A DNA stretch of 33,001 bases, from NCBI GenBank assembly GCA_030765205.1, contig JAVCDB010000094.1:1-33001 (forward strand), written 5' to 3'. The DNA comes from Candidatus Aadella gelida. Its GTDB lineage: Bacteria > Omnitrophota > Gorgyraeia > Tantalellales > Tantalellaceae. This document shows, one piece after another, positions 28,295 through 33,001 of the stretch (its first letter is position 1; every line of letters starts with the position of its first letter). Position numbers and translations under genes: made by a program. Under the pieces are notes generated by a model. That model searched no databases and had not been told where the DNA came from. It worked only from the letters and a program-made list of their open reading frames with translations.

Positions 28295-28624
28295 CTAAGC
28301 CCTTTCCAAAACATGCTTGAGCCCTTCATTAAACAGATTCTCTATATGCTCATCATTAAGCCGATAGAACGCCTTCCGCCCTTCCTTACGACACTTTATC
28401 AGATCAAGATCTTTTAGCGGTCTGAGTTGATGCGATATAGCAGAATGACTCATCCCTAAAAGAAGAGACATTTCAACTACACATAATTCTTCTTTTGACA
28501 ACGCAAATATCAACTTGGTCCTTGTAGGATCCCCTAACACGCGAAAGGTTCTGGAAAGTTTGCTGACCACTTCCGGGGAATCCATTTTTTTCCTTATTGC
28601 TTCTATTATCTTTTTTCTGGGCAT
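28295..28624 (-). CDS. ArsR/SmtB-family transcriptional regulator
   Basis: ORF 28295..28675; start reassigned to MPRKKIIEAIRKK (GAGGAG SD at 28631-28636). FRVLGDPTRTKLIFALSKEELCVVEMSLLLGMSHSAISHQLRPLKDLDLIKCRKEGRKAFYRLNDEH (ELCVxE metal-site-like helix). Confidence 0.93.
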   Translation of the reverse strand: MPRKKIIEAIRKKMDSPEVVSKLSRTFRVLGDPTRTKLIFALSKEELCVVEMSLLLGMSHSAISHQLRPLKDLDLIKCRKEGRKAFYRLNDEHIENLFNEGLKHVLERA

Positions 28625-28644
28625 TATCATCTCCTCGTTATTGC

Positions 28645-28677
28645 TATATATGAACAACTGTTCACATGTTAACATGT
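28645..28677 (-). promoter_or_regulatory. Putative ArsR/SmtB-type composite operator upstream of arsR-feoB
   Basis: tgaaca-ac-tgttca (28651-28664), 12-2-12 layout with 9/12 half-site match, immediately followed by the perfect palindrome acatgttaacatgt (28664-28677). Confidence 0.7.
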
Positions 28678-28717
28678 CCTGCCGGAGGTGTCAATAAAAA
28701 AGTAATTGAAGCCATAT

Positions 28718-28764
28718 AAAAAAATAGGGACGTCTCCCTTACGAGTGACGTCCCTATTTTTTTT
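28718..28764 (-). terminator. Rho-independent terminator (symmetric, potentially bidirectional) downstream of RNase P RNA
   Basis: aaaaaaatagggacgtc - 12 nt - gacgtccctatttttttt; long perfect stem with A/T tracts on both sides. Confidence 0.85.
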
Positions 28765-28770
28765 AAAATG

Positions 28771-29147
28771 AAGCAGATCTATAAGCCGGGTTCTGTAGGC
28801 GCATGCGCCTGATAGCTATCCATCTGGGACTGCCATTACTGACAGCCTCATGCGACCTACCCGGAGGTCATAGCGGAACTAGCCGCTCCGCACCAGTCCA
28901 TCCGCATGTACGGATTTTTCTGATTCCCTCCCTATTTGGTCTTGCTCCGCGCAGAGATTACCGCGTTTCACCCTTCCCTGTTAAGGGAAGACTCGTCTCT
29001 GTGGCTCTCATTTTCCTAAGAAAACGACCCCAATGGGGTTATCCTCGCCTCTCGGCGGACGGGTATTACCCGCTACGCTGCTATCTGGAGCCCGGACTTT
29101 CCTCTCCGTACGAGAACTCGCACAGAGCAGCTATCCGATCTGCTCCT
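28771..29147 (-). ncRNA. rnpB: RNase P RNA (bacterial class A-like)
   Basis: Minus strand carries GAGGAAAGTCCGGGCTCC (CR-I) near the 5' end and ACAGAACCCGGCTTATAGATCTGCTT at the 3' end; the termini pair (GAGCAGAT/ATCTGCTT, P1). Confidence 0.95.
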
Positions 29148-29173
29148 TCTGTATTTTATACCAGAACCTTATA

Positions 29174-29602
29174 TTATACAAGTGTATTGAGATCTAAAGC
29201 ATTATTGACCAATTTATCCGCTTCTTTGTTCTCTTCCCGAGGTATTTCATTGATCTTTACAGCTTTGAAAGACTTAATAAGGCTATCTGCAATAACAAAA
29301 AACTTTCTGATATTACGATCCTTTACCTTATATTGACCTTTTAACTGACGTGCGACCAACTGACTATCCAAATGCAAGGTTATCTCGGTCGCTTTTATTT
29401 TGAGGGCTTCTTGAAGTGCGCATATAACTGCGACATATTCGGCTACATTATTGGTGGCATCCCCTATGAATTCAGATATTTCGCTTATCTTCACACCTTT
29501 ATCATTCAAAAGGACTGCACCTACACCTGACGGTCCGGGATTTCCCCGGGAACCTCCATCAGTAAAAATTTCAAGCCTCTTGGCAGACTCAATTTTCGAC
29601 AT
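29174..29602 (-). CDS. RNase HI-like protein
   Basis: ORF 29174..29626, likely start MSKIESAKRL; EIFTDGGSRGNPGPSGVGAVLLND, NNVAEYVAVICALQEAL, LHLDSQLVARQLKGQYKVKD, IPREENKEADKLVNNAL. Confidence 0.94.
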   Translation of the reverse strand: MSKIESAKRLEIFTDGGSRGNPGPSGVGAVLLNDKGVKISEISEFIGDATNNVAEYVAVICALQEALKIKATEITLHLDSQLVARQLKGQYKVKDRNIRKFFVIADSLIKSFKAVKINEIPREENKEADKLVNNALDLNTLV

Positions 29603-30311
29603 AAAGCATTCTTCCGCAATTCTCACAAAGGACTATCGTTTTCTGAAGTTTCGCGTCATTGATTATCTGTGGTCTCAAATGCATATTACATTCGCTACAG
29701 GATTCTCCATTAACTACCGCAAGGGCTGTTTGTCCTTTATTAGCCAATATTCTTTCGTACACATCGAGAATTTTGCTGTCTATGGAAGCTGTCATCTCTT
29801 CTCTCTCTGCCCCTAATCCTTTAAGCATTTCGAGAAGTTCTTTCTCTTCTTTTACTATCGCACTCTTCTCACTCTCTACACTATCTCCTTCAGCCGCAAA
29901 TATTCCCTCTTCCTTTTTCTTCTTCGCCTCTGCGGATTCTATTTCATCCAGCAGACCTATTATCTCTTCTTCCAGCAACGATGCGTCGGCTTTCAGACTT
30001 TCTATTTCTTGCTGGAGAGCTGTATACTCTTTGTTCTTCTTTATAAGATTAAGCTCACCCTGATGTTTCTTTATCTTTTCCTCTTTTTCTCTTAGATCAT
30101 TCTCTCTGTCATTCTTTTCGACTTTGGCTTGTTTTAAGTTTTCTTCAGCTTCCTCCAGCCCGCTTCTTTTAGACCCCAAAGAATCATCCATTTCTTTGAT
30201 GCGTACTGGAAAAGTATCCTTCCTAGACTTCATCTCATAGATACGCACATCTATCGATTTGATCTTTATCAATTTTTCAATATCTTCTCTAATGTCAGTT
30301 TTTTCTGTCAT
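29589..30311 (-). CDS. Coiled-coil protein with C-terminal C4 zinc ribbon (DUF164 family)
   Basis: ORF 29589..30344, likely start MTEKTDIREDIEKL; long coiled coil, then ALAVVNGESCSECNMHLRPQIINDAKLQKTIVLCENCGRMLYVEN. Confidence 0.9.
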   Translation of the reverse strand: MTEKTDIREDIEKLIKIKSIDVRIYEMKSRKDTFPVRIKEMDDSLGSKRSGLEEAEENLKQAKVEKNDRENDLREKEEKIKKHQGELNLIKKNKEYTALQQEIESLKADASLLEEEIIGLLDEIESAEAKKKKEEGIFAAEGDSVESEKSAIVKEEKELLEMLKGLGAEREEMTASIDSKILDVYERILANKGQTALAVVNGESCSECNMHLRPQIINDAKLQKTIVLCENCGRMLYVEN

Positions 30312-30327
30312 TTTTTCCTTTTTTATC

Positions 30328-30474
30328 TGTTGTTCTCGTCCCACCTAATGGTGGGCGCAGGGGGACTCGAAGCCTCGCCCGGAGGTCTCGGCACCCGCTC
30401 GAACATTACGTCCTCGCTCGCCTCCGTATATGTTGTTCTCGTCCCACCTAATGGTGGGCGCAGGGGGACTCGAA
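30328..30474. repeat. 44-bp perfect direct repeat: tRNA-Val T-arm/acceptor/CCA plus flanking hairpin, duplicated 103 bp apart
   Basis: tgttgttctcgtcccacctaatggtgggcgcagggggactcgaa at 30328-30371 and 30431-30474; the second copy is the 3' end of the intact tRNA. Confidence 0.95.
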
Positions 30475-30528
30475 CCTCCGACCTCATGCATGTGAAGCAT
30501 GCGCTCTAACCAACTGAGCTATGCGCCC
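30452..30528 (-). tRNA. tRNA-Val (anticodon CAC), CCA encoded
   Basis: GGGCGCATAGCTCAGTTGGTTAGAGCGCATGCTTCACATGCATGAGGTCGGAGGTTCGAGTCCCCCTGCGCCCACCA; anticodon loop TTCACAT. Confidence 0.96.
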
Positions 30529-30713
30529 TGATAGTCGTATACCTCTATTCCTGTACGGCCCGCCAGCTGCTTATAGAACAAGAACAGTTGAAATAGATCT
30601 TATCCTCCTTCGTCTACCTATTATATCCTATCTGACTACGGCGGATAGCTTCCGCTTTTTCTATATGGCTTGCCAGCTGGAGCCAGATAATATTTAAATA
30701 AGTAGGCGAAAGC

Positions 30714-30790
30714 TGGTGGGGGCACAAGGACTCGAACCTTGAACCTACTGATTATGAGTCAGTTGCTCTAACCACTTGAGCTATGCCCCC
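30714..30790 (-). tRNA. tRNA with CAT anticodon (elongator Met or lysidine-modified Ile2), CCA encoded
   Basis: GGGGGCATAGCTCAAGTGGTTAGAGCAACTGACTCATAATCAGTAGGTTCAAGGTTCGAGTCCTTGTGCCCCCACCA; anticodon loop CTCATAA. Confidence 0.95.
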
Positions 30791-30870
30791 ACCGATATGC
30801 ATAATAAAGCCTAAAAAGCTCCCTTATCGAAAGCGTATTATAGCATAGCCCTCAAACATCTTTCAAGGAT

Positions 30871-30905
30871 AAAAAAAGAGGGTGGATCTTATGACCCACC
30901 CTCTC
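30871..30905 (-). terminator. Rho-independent terminator downstream of the VAKKK-repeat gene
   Basis: Minus strand GAGAGGGTGG-GTCATAAGAT-CCACCCTCTTTTTTT: GC-rich stem followed by a T run. Confidence 0.9.
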
Positions 30906-30928
30906 AACCTTACAAAAAAGAAGCTATA

Positions 30929-31147
30929 TTATTTCTTCTTTTTCTTAGCAACTTTTTTCTTCGCAACTTTTTTCTTAGCTACCTTTTTCTTAGCAACTTT
31001 TTTCTTGGCAACTTTTTTCTTAGCTACCTTTTTCTTAGCAACTTTTTTCTTTCTTACAACTTTTTTCTTCGCAACTTTTTTCTTAGCAACTTTTTTCTTC
31101 TTCACAACTTTTTTCTTCGCAACTTTTTTCTTCTTCTTTACAACCAT
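30929..31147 (-). CDS. Histone H1-like basic protein made of VAKKK pentapeptide repeats
   Basis: 72 aa containing only K, V, A and one R after the initiator Met (MVVKKKKKVAKKKVVKKKKVAKKK...); A/G-rich SD upstream, strong terminator downstream. Confidence 0.85.
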   Translation of the reverse strand: MVVKKKKKVAKKKVVKKKKVAKKKVAKKKVVRKKKVAKKKVAKKKVAKKKVAKKKVAKKKVAKKKVAKKKKK

Positions 31148-31384
31148 TTCTTTCCCCCTTTGTTAGTACTTCTTGCAAATTATTTCTTTATATTCTCTTT
31201 TGTTTAAAATATACATCATATTTTATGATTTGCAAGTGAAGTGCAGTTTTTTTTTGCGGGAAAAATATAAAAATTATTTTTTTTGAGACCGTAATTTTAA
31301 CGGTTTTTACCGTCTTCGAATTCAACTCTGGTTTTTCTTGTTTTGTTTTCTGAAACTCTTTATTGGCAGTAGCTATAGAGGACT

Positions 31385-31756
31385 TTAATCTTTAGCGAAA
31401 GTTATTGATGCTGTTCGCATCTTCAGTATCTTCTTAAGCTCATTGTCAGAATTTTTAAACGTTCTCACAAATTCTACGGCGACACCGAAGGTATTTATCA
31501 TTTTTTTATTTATTTTTTCGCACCTCACTACCCTCGATATCCATTGCATTGTTTTTGATGACACAGAAGTAGATATTGAACATTCTACTACTTCTCCGAT
31601 ATCAAAGCTGTCTATACTCAAAAAGTACACTCCTCCCAAGCTTATATTCTCTGATGTGGACATACCGCTTTTTGGATTTATATTTTTGAGGGTTCTGTAT
31701 TTAACAGTAAACCTATGAATGGATCTTTTGAAGGCTCTTTTCTCGTCTGTGATCAT
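31385..31756 (-). CDS. PilZ-domain protein
   Basis: 123 aa; EKRAFKRSIHRFTVKYRTL, STSENISLGGVYFLSIDSFDIGEVVECSI, WISRVVRCEKINKKMINTFGVAVEFV (RxxxR...D/N-x-SxxG layout). Confidence 0.85.
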   Translation of the reverse strand: MITDEKRAFKRSIHRFTVKYRTLKNINPKSGMSTSENISLGGVYFLSIDSFDIGEVVECSISTSVSSKTMQWISRVVRCEKINKKMINTFGVAVEFVRTFKNSDNELKKILKMRTASITFAKD

Positions 31757-32974
31757 TTACATATACCGTTCCGGTGCACTATCGAGTTCTTTAAACCCTG
31801 GAGAGAACTTTTCAGACTTTCTGCCAAAACATACCCCCAGCTGTTCAAACAAGCTAATCTGATCAAGATCAACATGTCTTTGCTCTATGGCTTTTTCCGA
31901 CGGCATATATCTTATTTCGTTACCTTTAACTCCTGAAAGAGTAACCCCAAAGATCCCTTCCTTGAGAAGTTTAACGGCTGCCGCACCGACTTCTTTTCCA
32001 AAGTTCACATCGTAAGCAGTACTGCGTCCGCTGCGTACCAGGTGCCCCGGGGTCACCGATCTCACCTCAGGTACCTCGTACATCCCCTTCACAAAAAGAT
32101 GAGTCTTTTCCATGAAATTTTTTATAGTATCGTCCTTTTCGAAACGTTTAGTTATTTCCTGGCATACATATTTACTGGCCCCCGCAAGTTTCTTATGACC
32201 AAAGGAATCTGCTCCCGCTCCTTCTTCCACGATCTCGGATCCCGAAGCGTCTCTCAGCCCTTCGGCGACTATTATTATATATGTGCCCGCGTTGACATCA
32301 CTGCTATTTATCCGTCTCATCAGAGTCTCTTTTACATGCTCATAAAGAATGTCAAAATCTACCGGAATTTCCGGAATTATGATAGCATCCGCGTCTGCGG
32401 CTATTCCTCCGCGGAATGCGGTATGCCCGGCGTATCTTCCAAAAACTTCCATTACTATCACTCTGTTATGAGTTTGACCGGTAGTTTTTAGTTCATCAGC
32501 ATATACCGCTATTTTATTTATAGTAGAATCTCCGCCTACGGAATATGTTTGGAGGTCAAGATCCATCGTCTTTGGAACATGAACACACTGTATCCCGTTT
32601 TTATGAAGATCTACCATCACGCTTCCGGAATCATCCCCACCACTTATTACCAAAGCGTCAATGTCGAATTTCTTAAGACCTTTCTTGATACGCTCGTACT
32701 TGGCTTCATCCTTGATGTTTTTCACTTTGACCCTGGAGTGTCCCGCTTCGGAACCTGCGGAATTCGCGTTGAAAAGATCCATTCTGTCAGCGGTAAGTTC
32801 CGTAAGTTCATTAAAATCCACAAGATTATATAACCCTGCGTATCCATTAGGAATAACGAAACATTTTATATTTTCACTGCATGCCATTCCTGCAGCTCCT
32901 TTAAGAACCGCGTTAAGTCCTCCACAATCGCCTCCGCTTGTCAATACCCCTATTTTTCGTACTTCTGACATCAA
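31757..32974 (-). CDS. 6-phosphofructokinase, PPi-type active-site signature
   Basis: 405 aa; GVLTSGGDCGGLNAVLKG, LVISGGDDSGSV, VHVPKTMDLDLQTYSVGGDSTI, MEVFGRYAGHTAFRGGIA; Asp in GGDDS and Lys in PKT. Confidence 0.9.
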   Translation of the reverse strand: MMSEVRKIGVLTSGGDCGGLNAVLKGAAGMACSENIKCFVIPNGYAGLYNLVDFNELTELTADRMDLFNANSAGSEAGHSRVKVKNIKDEAKYERIKKGLKKFDIDALVISGGDDSGSVMVDLHKNGIQCVHVPKTMDLDLQTYSVGGDSTINKIAVYADELKTTGQTHNRVIVMEVFGRYAGHTAFRGGIAADADAIIIPEIPVDFDILYEHVKETLMRRINSSDVNAGTYIIIVAEGLRDASGSEIVEEGAGADSFGHKKLAGASKYVCQEITKRFEKDDTIKNFMEKTHLFVKGMYEVPEVRSVTPGHLVRSGRSTAYDVNFGKEVGAAAVKLLKEGIFGVTLSGVKGNEIRYMPSEKAIEQRHVDLDQISLFEQLGVCFGRKSEKFSPGFKELDSAPERYM

Positions 32975-33001
32975 TCTTTCCTCCTTTTTTTCTAAATAGT
33001 A

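Noticed and set aside
28803-29336. Plus-strand 177-aa ORF (MRLIAIHLGLPLLTASC...)
   Set aside because: It lies antisense to the RNase P RNA and RNase HI; a structured-RNA antisense ORF of the kind often mis-annotated.
30529-30713. Possible extra RNA gene between the two tRNAs
   Set aside because: Only short complementary stretches (ccagctgg, tggct/agcca) are visible; no recognisable tRNA or ncRNA signature.
30937-31147. Possible CRISPR-like array in the 15-bp repeats
   Set aside because: Repeats are contiguous 15-bp coding units without unique spacers; no cas genes in the window.
30882-31166. Plus-strand Phe-rich 94-aa ORF (FFLATFFLATFF...)
   Set aside because: Antisense reading of the 15-bp repeats of the VAKKK gene; SD and terminator support the minus strand.
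31285-31315. accgt/acggt/accgt alternating arms resembling an attenuator
   Set aside because: Stems are only 5 bp in AT-rich sequence downstream of the PilZ gene; not strong enough to call.

Overview
This 33 kb bacterial window has every credible gene on the minus strand. The gene mix and repeat style suggest an uncultivated lineage such as Omnitrophota, but that placement is tentative. Reading the minus strand from the right end, I see: a PPi-type-looking phosphofructokinase and a PilZ protein; an ultra-repetitive Lys/Ala/Val histone-H1-like protein; tRNA-Met/Ile2(CAT) and tRNA-Val(CAC); a C4 zinc-ribbon protein, RNase HI and RNase P RNA. Next comes an ArsR-FeoB-zinc ribbon-DtxR/FeoA iron cluster that runs directly into a Tat-signal-bearing AmrS-like radical SAM protein and a membrane-fused spermidine-synthase-like protein. 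It is followed by a MetV-like protein, YggS, an MBL-fold protein, TrxB, IlvD, NUDIX, a biotin cluster (bioB-F-C-D-A) behind a BirA-type operator, PduO, Lpd, RmuC, a second AmrS-like protein, an AsmA-like protein, two SpoU methyltransferases around an HD protein, CutA, YjbQ, TatA/TatC and an RlpA-like protein. The most interesting items are: (i) the Tat-targeted radical SAM / membrane aminopropyltransferase-like / iron-uptake cluster; (ii) a 44-bp duplication of the tRNA-Val 3' end enclosing a tRNA-like cassette; (iii) the VAKKK-repeat protein; (iv) BirA-like and ArsR/SmtB-like palindromic operators; (v) several families of dispersed intergenic repeats, including a 29-bp tandem repeat ending in a perfect 26-bp palindrome; (vi) a small secreted-protein gene apparently split by a 1-nt frameshift. 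All calls come from reading the sequence; no searches were run.
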